Of a stretch of 64,000 bases of DNA, positions 50,781 to 61,800 are shown one piece after another; within the stretch, counting starts at the first letter, position 1; each line of letters begins with the position of its first letter. The stretch lies in NCBI RefSeq assembly GCF_003013715.1, contig NC_072814.1, positions 372,001 to 436,000 on the forward strand. The letters run 5' to 3'. The notes beneath the pieces were generated by a model. That model made no database searches and was not told where the DNA came from. It worked only from the letters and a program-made list of their open reading frames with translations. The position numbers were made by a program, and so were the translations under genes. The stretch comes from Candidozyma auris. Its lineage: Eukaryota; Ascomycota; Pichiomycetes; Serinales; Metschnikowiaceae.

Positions 50781-53060
50781 TCACTTGAACAATCTCCTTA
50801 ATCTAGACGGCTTTTTTTCGCTCGTGCGGTTTTCTCCGCTTAGATCCGTCGTATACTGACTAGTCCGTTTCTGATAGTGCAGCGGCGTATTTTTCCCAAT
50901 CACATCTGGTGGCAATTCAGGGTTTGGACTGCTGCTTCCGAGCCCAGACAGCGACATGTTCAGTGGAGCTGACGGCTTCGAAGTATGACTATGTGTGCTC
51001 AGTACGGGCCGCGAGTTGGCAGTAGTACTTGGCTGCGACGGCGGCTTCGGAACGTCGAACAAGTATGATGGCGCCCGCGTACGAGGGCGGGTGATCTCGT
51101 CATAAAGTGGGATCTCAAGCAGATCGGGCTGCTTTACTTGGTCAATGTCTTGAAGACCAATCAAAAAGTCCCTTGGTTTGAGCACAGTCTCTGACCCCAA
51201 GTAGAAATCCTTGTCGAGCGCTTGCGAGAGCTCATATGCCAGCCGCATCTCAGAGTAAGTTACTCCTCCAGCCACGTAGCAGAAGATCCTTTGTTTGTTC
51301 TTCGAGCTCTTATGACTCGCTCCATGTCTCGATGCCGAAGGTGCCCATGATGCCTTCACACGAGGATTTCTGATGGAATTGTTTTTATCCAAACCAGCGT
51401 TAAGACCGTTCCCTTTAGGTACATCTTCTGCAATGGGTTTATCACGAAAGTAGGGGAACCAGTCCTCATCCAATTCGTATTTTGCAGCATTGTATAGAAC
51501 TCTCTTGAGACCAGGGGCGAATCTTGATGTATTATAAGTACCCTCATTGTTGATGGTGTGGAAAAATTGCCTATCGACTTTTTTGTCCTTGGGGGTTTTC
51601 TTCACTATAGGAAAGTCAAGCTTGTAGAGGTTGTAAAAACATCTCAGCACAAGTGATACTATCTGAGTGTTCTTAACGCCAATGAACTTGGCAAGCTTCA
51701 CAAAATCACTCTCACAGAGTCCACCTCTGTAAAGTCCGTAAATCAAGACAAGTCTCATTTTGTCATTGACATGCAAATCCTCACGAGCAAGCAAGACAAT
51801 CAAATCTTCATGCAATTTTTTATTATGAATGCCTTCAAAAGAGGTGCCCTCGGCGCAGCAGGTTTGTTCGAAATCAGCTGCAAACTCCGCCAATTTCCTC
51901 TTTGCATTGATATCCAAGATCTCATCAATCAATGTTTTGTGTAAAGTAACTTGACGACGGTCTTCGTCAAACCCATGCAAGTGAGCTACAACGTACATCA
52001 AGTCAGATGAGGTCTTTGCTTTCGAACGATCAACCATCATTGGATTGTTTTTGATAAGATCATTGATACGATTGATGATAACCTCAGATGCTTCAATAAT
52101 GTGCATATGACGAAGAGATGTCCAAAGTTCGTCGTCCTCGGCATCCAAATCAGACGTCATTTCCTGTTGCTCTCCCTTCTCATTCTCAGCTTGATACTTG
52201 TAGATACGCTCTCTCTCCAAACTCTGCACTATGTCCATTGCCATTGCTTGGTAGGAGAATTCGTGCAAAAGTGGAGCAAACAAATCCATGGATCTGTCAG
52301 TGATCAAAAGGATGGCTCTTTGTTTCTCCAAAGCCGATTTTGGAGGGTAATCCGTGTTGGCACGGAGGTAATCGTCAAGCTGGCGCTGTACTTCGTCTGC
52401 TATGAGTTCTGGTAAACGAGCTGCCTGGTGAGTGGCCTTAGGCAGTGCGTAGAATCGTATGAGAGGGTATTCCTCGGCCACAATGATTGCATTCACGATG
52501 GCTTTCGCCGCTTTCCTAATCTGCGGCAAGACCATCTCACTGCAATTGTCATTATAGTAAACAGGCATTGAGTTGTATGGGATATGGTTTGTGAGAAAAA
52601 CTCTTGATTCCAAGGGGAACATGGACGCTTGAATATAGGTAGCAGTAGAGCCGTCACCGCCGAAATACCTCATCGTATCAGGATTGCCCAAGAATTTCGA
52701 TGACTGAAAGTACCTTATTTGCTCCGTATCCCATTGGGTGAACGGAATAAACAAGGCGTGACCCATCTTATACCTTTTTACCTTCACGTCGGCCAGGATG
52801 CAATTGAGATTATACACCAGAGGCTCGAGAAAATAAATGGCCAGAAGAAACAGCTGGAGCTTTCGTGGGGCGTCAATCTGTTCAATGGTAGTGACGATTC
52901 TGAGCAAAGCATCTTTGGAGAAAAGTCGAAGTAGCAACGCTTCAGTTTGCTTGTCGAGCACCAAGGCGAAAAGACCTCCTATGGAGGTGATTTCCTTGAG
53001 CCTCTCGTGAAGGTACCTTTTTTGAACGTTGAATAGAGACAGTGGGTCTTCGATGTTCAT
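50781..53060 (-). CDS. SEC1: SM-family exocytic protein Sec1
   Basis: The frame extends upstream to a GTG at 53156, but the first ATG is at 53060, giving 759 residues whose start (NIEDPLSLFNVQKRYLHERLKEI) aligns with the N-terminal helix of S. cerevisiae Sec1 (about ELQRNYLIGVL). The Sec1/Munc18 signature is clear: KQRAILLITDRSMDLFAPLLHEFSYQAMAMDIV, plus FYNLYKLDFPI and, near the end, CYVAGGVTYSEMRLAYELS. Sec1 binds the assembled Sso/Sec9/Snc SNARE complex at the plasma membrane and is essential for exocytosis. A low-complexity Ser/Pro C-terminal tail (SQPSTTANSRPVLSTHSH) extends beyond the conserved core, as in yeast Sec1. Confidence 0.93.
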   Translation of the reverse strand: MNIEDPLSLFNVQKRYLHERLKEITSIGGLFALVLDKQTEALLLRLFSKDALLRIVTTIEQIDAPRKLQLFLLAIYFLEPLVYNLNCILADVKVKRYKMGHALFIPFTQWDTEQIRYFQSSKFLGNPDTMRYFGGDGSTATYIQASMFPLESRVFLTNHIPYNSMPVYYNDNCSEMVLPQIRKAAKAIVNAIIVAEEYPLIRFYALPKATHQAARLPELIADEVQRQLDDYLRANTDYPPKSALEKQRAILLITDRSMDLFAPLLHEFSYQAMAMDIVQSLERERIYKYQAENEKGEQQEMTSDLDAEDDELWTSLRHMHIIEASEVIINRINDLIKNNPMMVDRSKAKTSSDLMYVVAHLHGFDEDRRQVTLHKTLIDEILDINAKRKLAEFAADFEQTCCAEGTSFEGIHNKKLHEDLIVLLAREDLHVNDKMRLVLIYGLYRGGLCESDFVKLAKFIGVKNTQIVSLVLRCFYNLYKLDFPIVKKTPKDKKVDRQFFHTINNEGTYNTSRFAPGLKRVLYNAAKYELDEDWFPYFRDKPIAEDVPKGNGLNAGLDKNNSIRNPRVKASWAPSASRHGASHKSSKNKQRIFCYVAGGVTYSEMRLAYELSQALDKDFYLGSETVLKPRDFLIGLQDIDQVKQPDLLEIPLYDEITRPRTRAPSYLFDVPKPPSQPSTTANSRPVLSTHSHTSKPSAPLNMSLSGLGSSSPNPELPPDVIGKNTPLHYQKRTSQYTTDLSGENRTSEKKPSRLRRLFK

Positions 53061-54446
53061 AAGGTCGGCAAGTTGAGAATGAACCAGTGTTGATCTGGAG
53101 TGAAGAAGCTGTTCGTGGTAGTAGTTTGATGTGTGTAGAGAACCCTGCAGGCCCACACGAATACGGGATTAAGAGCATGGTATCAAAGGAAGATAGAAAA
53201 GAACCTTATTAATAAATTTGATGAGGCGAACATTGAAAAGGTTTATATCCAGAGGAAGAGTTAATCTACATCCTAAGCATGAACTTTCTTTTAGTTGTTG
53301 ATCTTGGTTCTTGTCGTTCACCTCGGCCAAACAAGGCTTGGGTGCGAAAGCTGATGGTATTGGCTGAGCCAGCGAACTGCCACTTGTTAGCAGTGTCTGG
53401 AAAACAATCAATTATCATCGCATCATTGGTCGCTTGTTTTATGTAGTGAAACTGCATTGTCCAAGCTCATTCGAATGTACTTGAAAAGTGAACCTTTCAG
53501 TTTGAGGTGTTGCTTCTTTTTTTAGCTCAAGGGTCTCGCAAGTGAAGCTTCTGACTTATCAACAATGGGCATTCAATTGCGGTGTGCACGACAAGATTGA
53601 ATCCTGAGGGCAGGCGGTCGAGGAGTTATATGGAAGCGTAACTGAAAGTATCAAAATAGTTCTAGTGGTGATCAGTAGCAGATTTGTAGAGTGGGGTTTG
53701 GATTGCACTTTTTGCAGAAATTCATATGTGGCTTGCAGAAGTAGGTAAGGAAGGGAAAGTGAAGACAAGTGGAAATGTATACACTGAAGTGGTAAGACTG
53801 GAATTCTGGGTGGTGTAATTGAGCTACTGTGATGTAAATCGAAGTCAACTTTTCATAACGCTGTGGACCAAGATTATTATTGTCACTAAATGCCCGTCTT
53901 GAGAGAGACTCCATTCCATTTTGCAACCGTTGCACACAGAGGGCAACCTCACCACACCCCAGAGCTCTACCATCCTCAGCTCAGCCCATAAATGGTCATA
54001 TTCTATCATTGAAACATGCCTAAGAAAAGATTTTAAATCGTTTTCATTTATGTAAATATTTAGCTTTTGTACCACATACAGCGACTGTTTACTACAGCTT
54101 ACAACTACACGCGCCAGCAGACAGTGGGAAATTTCAACAGCGAGTCACGCTTGCACAGGGCATCTAGATGTAAGCCAAAGCGCAAACTACAAAGAACATA
54201 AGGTCACCAACACAAGTGATACAATTTTAGGGATCGAATCAGCCTGCTTCTAAGCAGATTGTGTTGTTAAGATCCATTGTAAGGTCACGTGCATCAAGCG
54301 AGTACTAGAAAAGAGCGCCTCGATATTTACCCTATTTGGTCTAGACATCCTTCACGATCACCGTCAAGCAAACTGAAACCACCGACATAGATTTCACTCA
54401 GACCAGAGTAATTCTGCTCTAGATTCATCACATTCACTTTTTAATC
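53061..54446. other. Intergenic region SEC1 / YMD8
   Basis: This is a divergent 1.4-kb region. On the minus strand, 53169-53411 is open for 80 codons but has no ATG; it contains a CLGCRLT motif that may be chance (see findings). A CACGTG lies at 54286-54291 before YMD8. No other gene is supported. Confidence 0.5.
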
Positions 54447-55568
54447 ATGGCTGAAAGACGCCCATCCCAGCCAGTTGACTCCAGCCGAGGCCCAACCTTG
54501 TTGTACATAGCAGGATGGTACTTCTTCTCCATGTCGATCTCCGTGTACAACAAGTGGATGTTTGGCAGTGGACTTGACTTTAAGTTTCCCTTGTTTGTCA
54601 CGGCTTTCCACCAACTATGCCTATTTTGTTTATCGGCCCTGGTGCTATATTTTCGCCCATTGCTTCGTCCCACCGTCAATGGATCATTATCTGGGTTCTG
54701 GTCCTCACTAGCGATAGCTCCAGAGCGCTATGCTCGTCAAATACTACCTTGCGGCATAACTTCTGCTGGTGACATTGGTTTGAGTAACCTCTCATTCAGT
54801 TATATTTCCCTTTCGCTTTATACTATGCTCAAAACATCCAGTCTCATCTTCGTATTGATCTTTGGCCTCATATTCCGTCTAGAGCGTTTTAATTGGCGAT
54901 TAATCGTCATCGTAGTCGTGATGACTGGATCAGTGATGATGATGACCCAAAAACCCGACCTTGATGATAATAATGAGGCTGCTGATGATGACCATAATCC
55001 GATTGGCATTGTGTTGGTGATGGCTGCGTCTGCCATATCAGGCTTACGTTGGTCCTTCACTCAATTGTTGCTAAAGAAAAACGATCACACCAAACATCCA
55101 ATACTGACGATATTTTATATCTCTCCAGCTATGATAGTGATACTACTTGTCACTGCAATTCTTGTGGAACGATGGTCTGCATTTGTCTCACTGCCGATTT
55201 GGGCAATTCATGGTGTTCTAGGTGTGCTAGGCTTGATGTTGGTGCCAGGCTTCTTGGCATTTATGATGACATTATGTGAATTCAAATTACTATCCGTTGC
55301 ACAAGTCTTGACCTTGTCGATCGCAGGTATTTTCAAAGAACTTCTAACAATAATGCTCGGTCTGCTTCTATTTGGCGATAGACTTAGTCTAATAAATTGC
55401 GTGGGATTGGTAATAACATTTCTCGATATACTATGGTACAATTATTATAGATACCAGGAGACGGGTGCCGCAAACATCAATCAAAGTTATACTGCGGTGC
55501 CCTCTAGCTCTCCTGATGATATCAGTCTCGAATCTGGCTCTGATGCAATTGAATTAAAACAACAATGA
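54447..55568 (+). CDS. YMD8: Ymd8-like TPT/nucleotide-sugar transporter family protein
   Basis: The 373-residue protein has nine to ten membrane helices and belongs to the triose-phosphate/nucleotide-sugar transporter (drug/metabolite) family. It shows the family opening SMSISVYNKWMFG, GLSNLSFSYISLSLYTMLKTSSLIFVLIFG in the middle and the C-terminal pair VAQVLTLSIAGIFKELLTIMLG. This pattern is closest to S. cerevisiae Ymd8 and human SLC35C2, Golgi-associated and of uncertain substrate. The C-terminal tail is Ser-rich and cytosolic. The stop lies only 19 bp from that of the convergent yapsin-like gene. Confidence 0.85.
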   Translation: MAERRPSQPVDSSRGPTLLYIAGWYFFSMSISVYNKWMFGSGLDFKFPLFVTAFHQLCLFCLSALVLYFRPLLRPTVNGSLSGFWSSLAIAPERYARQILPCGITSAGDIGLSNLSFSYISLSLYTMLKTSSLIFVLIFGLIFRLERFNWRLIVIVVVMTGSVMMMTQKPDLDDNNEAADDDHNPIGIVLVMAASAISGLRWSFTQLLLKKNDHTKHPILTIFYISPAMIVILLVTAILVERWSAFVSLPIWAIHGVLGVLGLMLVPGFLAFMMTLCEFKLLSVAQVLTLSIAGIFKELLTIMLGLLLFGDRLSLINCVGLVITFLDILWYNYYRYQETGAANINQSYTAVPSSSPDDISLESGSDAIELKQQ

Positions 55569-55587
55569 ATATAGAATGCACAACTCA

Positions 55588-57258
55588 TCAAATGACCACA
55601 CCAACAAACGCTCCAAATATGAACAAGGACACGTATATGAGCAACTTCTCTTTCCCGGGTCTATCCCAGTGCGTGAACGCGCCACCTGCCATGGCTTTAG
55701 ACGACGTGGACCTACTGCTCTGAAGTTTTAAGGGTCCAACTGTTGATGATGAGTGCCCAGACACAACAACCTCACCAGAGACAATTGAAGCAAGAGAATA
55801 CTTGGTAAGAACTGCCTCGGCTGCAGAGGAGTTTGCAGGGTTGATGGTCAACGTTGCTGACAGAGTGTAGTTGTATGTTGATGCAAATGGGATGGTTCCT
55901 GATGCGATTAATGAAGCTCCATCATCGCTTTTGTTGGACTTGGAACTTCCTGATTGTAACGAGAAATCCGTATTTGCTGTATAGTTCTTGTTGTGATTAC
56001 CAAGCGCTATGTGTTTGCCGTCATTGTCCACAGCAAAATATGCGTTTGTCAAGAATGGGAGCCCGAGAGATGTGTAGCCGAGATACGACGACGGGCTGAC
56101 ATTGAGGATGCAAGCCTTCGCTTCGCCAGAGAACTTCAATGGGGTATCGTTGGAAGACGCGTAAAGAAGGGACGACAAAGGTGCCTTTATAGTTAAGGGA
56201 CCAAATTGGTAATGCAATTCAGCATCACTTTCCTCGACGTCAGAACACTTAACGATCCATTCGTCGTTTTCTTTGTTATAAAATGCATTTGTTTGAAGTG
56301 CCAAACGAATTATGACATCCAAAGGAAAATAATTGAATGAGTTTCGAGTGTCAAGGAGTACAGGGACGGGGTCTTGTTCCAAGAGAGAAACGGATTGAGA
56401 GGTGTTTCCATTCACAACACGAAGATCAGACAATAGAAGCGTGGGAAGAGTCGAGCCCGAGTTGAGACCGGTGTATGGTAGGATTGGAAACGAGACAAAG
56501 TCGCCCTCGAAATATTTTTTGTTGACTGCCCCTAATAAAAGCTCGCCGGCGGCTTCCGTGTTGTCCAGCATATACTCCATAAAAGCCGAGTAGGCATGAG
56601 ACTTTATTGTTTCTGAGTTAACAAAGTAGTTCAAAAAGCCAGTGCCTCTAGAGTTGTCAGCCAAACCTAGACCACCAGCGATCATGTTGGTATGGTTGAC
56701 ATAGACAAAAGCGAAGTCGTCCAAGATAATATCACCCTCCGAGGTGTCTGAGAGATTAAAAGTGGTGATACCAACCTCACCTTCAGCCACGATAGCATTC
56801 GGGTATGCAATACTAACCGGGTTCCCCAGCAAATCTATTAAGGTTTCCACGCTACTTGTCGACGTAGAACCGCTATCTGACAGGAGAGTCGTCTCCGCGT
56901 ACAACATGCCATAAGGATAGTCAGACGTACACTCCGCCAAGGCAGCCAGTCTTGATGACAGGGCCGTGCCAGGAATATCGCTGACGTTACAATACAGCTG
57001 GATCAAAGCCTCTGGTCTGGGCACCCACAAGTCGGGCTGCTGCAAATCGAGAAGAACGGCCAAATCACCAAGCTGAACATTGAAGAAGATGCCCTTGTTT
57101 TTGGCGACCAAGGGTACTGTGATGACGGAGTCAGCCAGCGAGGAAGTTGACGTTGAGAGCCGTGACAGAGAAGCCAGAGCCAGCAAGGAGGACTCCAGGT
57201 CTGCCGCCAGCGCCCACGCATAAAAAAGGGACCAGACGAAGCACCAACACAAATGCAT
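55588..57258 (-). CDS. GPI-anchored yapsin-like aspartic protease with degenerate active-site motifs
   Basis: The frame opens with TTG at 57273. The first ATG (57258) gives 556 residues with a signal peptide (HLCWCFVWSLFYAWALA). The bilobal aspartic-protease fold is recognisable (VLLDLQQPDLWVP, KYFEGDFVSFPI, GLPFLTNAYFAVDNDGKHIALG). The catalytic triplets are abnormal: D71-L-Q in place of D-[TS]-G, and D303-T-R in place of D-[TS]-G. Both Asp are kept but the Thr/Gly is not in the first and the Gly is not in the second, so activity is doubtful. It ends in a Ser-rich stretch and a hydrophobic tail (LLIYVSLFIFGAFVGVVI) that suggests GPI attachment. I believe S. cerevisiae Yps7 is also divergent, so this may be its counterpart. 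Many N-glycosylation sequons are present. Confidence 0.8.
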   Translation of the reverse strand: MHLCWCFVWSLFYAWALAADLESSLLALASLSRLSTSTSSLADSVITVPLVAKNKGIFFNVQLGDLAVLLDLQQPDLWVPRPEALIQLYCNVSDIPGTALSSRLAALAECTSDYPYGMLYAETTLLSDSGSTSTSSVETLIDLLGNPVSIAYPNAIVAEGEVGITTFNLSDTSEGDIILDDFAFVYVNHTNMIAGGLGLADNSRGTGFLNYFVNSETIKSHAYSAFMEYMLDNTEAAGELLLGAVNKKYFEGDFVSFPILPYTGLNSGSTLPTLLLSDLRVVNGNTSQSVSLLEQDPVPVLLDTRNSFNYFPLDVIIRLALQTNAFYNKENDEWIVKCSDVEESDAELHYQFGPLTIKAPLSSLLYASSNDTPLKFSGEAKACILNVSPSSYLGYTSLGLPFLTNAYFAVDNDGKHIALGNHNKNYTANTDFSLQSGSSKSNKSDDGASLIASGTIPFASTYNYTLSATLTINPANSSAAEAVLTKYSLASIVSGEVVVSGHSSSTVGPLKLQSSRSTSSKAMAGGAFTHWDRPGKEKLLIYVSLFIFGAFVGVVI

Positions 57259-58828
57259 GTTGTTATATCCCAAATGAAGATGCTATGAAGGTGCTGGGGA
57301 GTCGACTGGAAGTGGGGAAGGAAGCAGCAAAAACGATGAGAAAGTGTATATATATATATACCCATGTATAAAGCACTACTTCAAAAGGAGGGCGCGGACG
57401 ATGAGAAAAAAAAAAAAAAAAAAATACACGATATAATAACCAGTGCATGCATTGTCAGGGAGGGGGCGCCGTGGCCAATGTAAGACTCTGGGTCCAGGGT
57501 GAAATTTAAAAGAAGCTTCCAAATTTGTAAGTTTCACATATTTTGCCCAACTGTGCCGCCTCCAGTGAGGGCCACAAGTCTATCACGGCCGATGACATCA
57601 TCTGCGCTCGGTACTTGGCTGCAAATCATCCGCTTAGACGACCCAAGCCTGCCGGAAGCACTACACGACATATGGTGGGAGGAAAGTTCCAAAAAAACAC
57701 AAGCGGGACAGATTAGTGTTTAGAGTAGAATGTCCTCAAGGGCTCAAATGATCAAGACTCAGCTTTAAAACGAAAGTAAAGGGTGAAATGTCCTTGTATT
57801 GTCTTCCTTCTATGCCTCGTCTGCTGACCAATGCCCATACCGAGGAAGAACCCATGACATTTGTCTTTAGAAGGGTAATCTTTGATCTTTGCTAACCAGC
57901 TTGTTTTCGTAGTGCTGATGCAACATCATTTCGTATATTAGGCGAGAGTTGGTTACCAGCTGCTATTGGCTAGGGTTTTCATTGTGCTTGTGCTTGTGCT
58001 TAGGTGAGTCTGGGCTTTCGCAGAAGGTGAACGCCGAAACGGGATCGCCGCACACCAAAGGTCCAAGGATTAGAAAAAAGGTAGAAACAAAAAAGAAGAC
58101 CAGGAAAGATAATTGATGAAAAGGGGCATTCAAGTCGAGGTTTTATAAATTTTTTTAAAATTGTAATTTCCCTTGTCCTTATTCTTGAGGTAAATAATGC
58201 ATTAAGTGCCCTGGCTCCTTATAGTTTTGAAGGCTCGTGTACCCAATATGATAATCAGTAATGAAGGCAACAGACATTGCAAAATCCATGTAATGGCAAT
58301 GACGCCTTTATGAAAGTCGCGAACGATTTCCGGTCTCGTTTTAGCCTTGTGCTCGTCAAAAGCCTAGATTGAGAAATCGCACAGAATTAGGCTTTATGTT
58401 CTTTGCAGCCACCTTCACTGGCTGCGTGAACAACATCCTTATGCACCAAGGTGAAACAAAAGGGGCAAACAATCTCGAGGGTTTCCTCGGGCCTTTCGAA
58501 ATAATAGTTCGTTTATTCTCTCCTTCCCTCTTAAAATTCTTTACTGCTTGCCTCAATCTCATTACTTTCTTCCTTTGCCCATCTCAAGGGTCTCCTGCAC
58601 AGCCGTCCTGTGTGCTGCCGTAATTGTCTTTCTAAGCCCATGATCTATTTTCATCTCCATCGACCCTGAAGACCATCATCACCCTTCGTGATACGAGAAC
58701 CCTTTCATACACCTGGACAAGCGTCTCCCAGTCCAAAACCTCATATACATGTCCCAATAAGATATCTAAGCTATTGATCTACTTTTCGCTGTTCTTCATA
58801 TCTTGTCTTTCCTGTTCCATTGTCGATA
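57259..58828. other. Intergenic region yapsin-like gene / SLN1
   Basis: This is a divergent 1.6-kb region. It contains a (TA)8-type microsatellite at about 57345-57360, an A run of about 20 nt at 57404-57423 and a T-rich segment at 58140-58160. No gene is supported. Confidence 0.5.
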
Positions 58829-61800
58829 ATGAACATGAGAAAGGACGGCAAGAGGAGAAGACTCAAGATTGGCATTCGACCCCAGCTCATCATTCTTGTG
58901 TGCTTTTCCTCTCTTTTCTCCCTTTTGATTCTAGCTGTGGTTACTGGCGTCTATTATTCAACCAATCTCACGAACTTGAGAGCCGAGCGTTTGGAAGTTA
59001 TTGCCCAAATAAAGGCTTCCCAAATCGAGCAAACCGTGCAATATTTGTTGTACCAGACGTATTGGCTCTCTACAAAAGATAGTATTGCAAAGCCTCTCTC
59101 AAATTATAGAGCGGGCAACAGCTCCAAAGCCGTCTTCGGCGACGCCCAATATGCGTTGGATTCGTTCCTTTCCTCTTCCGAGATGTTTGCCCTGGCGGCA
59201 CTATACGACTTGAACTCAAACATTGTCGCCGAATCTCGAAATAACAACACAAAGGTTTCGTCAACTTTGGAGTCTGCACTATACGCTTTGACAGAAAACA
59301 CAACTATCCCGTCTGCTATTCAACAGTCCAGCAGTTCAGTAGATACAAGGTACCTGCCAGAACTCGACGTATACATCACAGGGCCCCTACCAAATGACAC
59401 TTCCACAAATGCCACGTACTTCATGGGTATAACACTACCAGTGTACTCAAATTCATCGATCATCCTACAGACAGCAGCGGTAGCAGGCTACCTCACCGTT
59501 ATTGCAGATGCTGATATCATTAAACTATCACTTGAATATTTCGGACTGTCTGGAGACAACAAATACTCAGTCTCTCTCGTGAAAGCATACTACGAGAATG
59601 CAACTGTGGCAGGCGATGGACGTTATGCTACTGGATTTGAACTATTGTTCCCAGTAGAAGGTGATGATATGATTCCAAACCAGTACTACGTCATAGACTC
59701 ATCACCAGTAGTTAAACATGCCCTTGTGGCTCAGGAAGGCGTGGTCCGAAATGCTGATTCCTTAGATAAGGGCAAAGTAGCTGCCGGCTTTGCTACTATG
59801 GATATCGATTTACAGAACTATTGGACAGTGATGATTGAGCAGAAGAGATCAACATTCCAGAGTCCTGTGGTGAAGCTTCGAAATATTATGATTGGAGTGG
59901 TCATTGGTATCGGGGTCTTCATGTGCCTCATCACATTCCCTCTAGCAGTGTGGTTTGTCGCTCCCATAACCCGGCTCAAAAATGCGACTGAGGCAATCAC
60001 CAGGTCTCGGAAAGAAAAAGATAAGGGTGGAAGCTTTTACGGTTCAGGAGAACGTCACGATGACCCCAATGGCGATGGAGGAGGCGATAAAGAAGTTCTT
60101 TCTTCCTCATCAAATGATGGCAATGGTGACGAACAAGATAAAAATATCGTGACAACAAACTCTAAGCGTAACTCTGTGAAATCGTTTGGCACCGGTTCTA
60201 CAGCCTTTTCGACAGGCATTCGTCTCCCAGATCGTATTCCGCCCTCAAAAAAGCTATTTAAGGATGAGCTAACAGAACTTTCAGATGCCTTTAACATTAT
60301 GACGGCAGAACTAGAGAAGCAGTACACTCACCTTGAAGATCGAGTCAAGCTGAGAACCAAGGAGCTTGAGGCATCTAAAATCGAAGCTGAAGCAGCAAAT
60401 GAGTCAAAAACTATATTTATTGCCAACATTTCCCACGAGTTGAGAACTCCACTCAATGGCATCTTGGGAATGACTTCTATAGCTATGGACGATGATGATC
60501 CACTGCTGATTCATGACTCGCTTAAATTGATCCACAGATCGGGTGAGCTTTTATTGCATATTCTCACAGAACTTTTGACGTACTCCAAGAATACATTGAA
60601 TCGGTCAAAACTAGAGAAGTCTAATTTCCAGGTATTGGAAATCCTTTATCAAATCAAGTCCATCTTTGGAAAATTGGCACTTGATCAAAGAGTGAATCTC
60701 AACATTAGTTTACGTCCAAACTTCTTGCGAAAGTTGATTCTTTATGGTGACTCAAACAGAATTATTCAAGTCGTGATGAACCTCGTTTCAAATAGTCTTA
60801 AGTTTACGCCCGTTGATGGCTCTGTGGATGTCTCGTTCAAGCTACTCGGTGAGTATGATCATGACCGCTCCAGGGCGGCTGATTACGAGAAAGTTTACGT
60901 CAAGAGGGATCACTACTTGTTCACTCCGAATACAATGCCCCTGGTGAGGAAGACACACAGTGCAGCTGGCGATCGACGGGCACTGGAATCTGCTAAAAGT
61001 AATACATCAAGAAGAGGAGGGGACTATATCAACAAAAATGGGACAACAAGTGCTGACATAGATACGTCAGGGCAAAGTCAAGAAGCTATTAATGATGACA
61101 ATCAAAGCATTGTCACACTATCAACTACAGAATATGAGAATGCTATTTTTCATTCACAATTTAATAATAATAAGTCGTTACCTGATTTACCTCGTTCGAG
61201 GCAGCTGTTGTCCCCTGCAACTTCGATGAACAGCTCAGATAGCCATCGAGATGTCGAAGGTAATAACGTCCTTGTCGAGAAAAACTCGCTGTCACCTCAA
61301 AAAGGTTTGGAAAATGTCCATCTTGCTGAGAAATTGGCTTCAACAGAAATGCCCAATACAGGCTCATCTCAATCTACTAACTCTCATTTAGCAGCTCCCA
61401 TGGCTGAGAAGGGACAAGAAGCAAGTTTGAAGAAGACGAATAGCTGCGGTACTCTGAATCTCATGTCGACAAACGCATTTATATCGAATAGCGAGCTAGT
61501 CAAAAATGACAAAGTTTACAAAATGAGAAAGCTCTACATTCCTCGTTCTTGGGTTCTACAAATTGAAGTTAAGGATACAGGGTCAGGTATCGAGCCGGCA
61601 TTGCAAGAAAAAGTCTTCGAGCCATTTATTCAGGGTGATCAGACGCTTTCTCGAAGTTATGGAGGTACAGGACTCGGGTTATCTATCTGCCGTCAGTTAG
61701 CAAAGATGATGAAGGGAACGTTGACGTTGAAGTCTACGCTCGGTCAAGGATCGACGTTCACGTTCACCGTTCCGTTGCCTCAAAATGGCGAAATCCTTGT

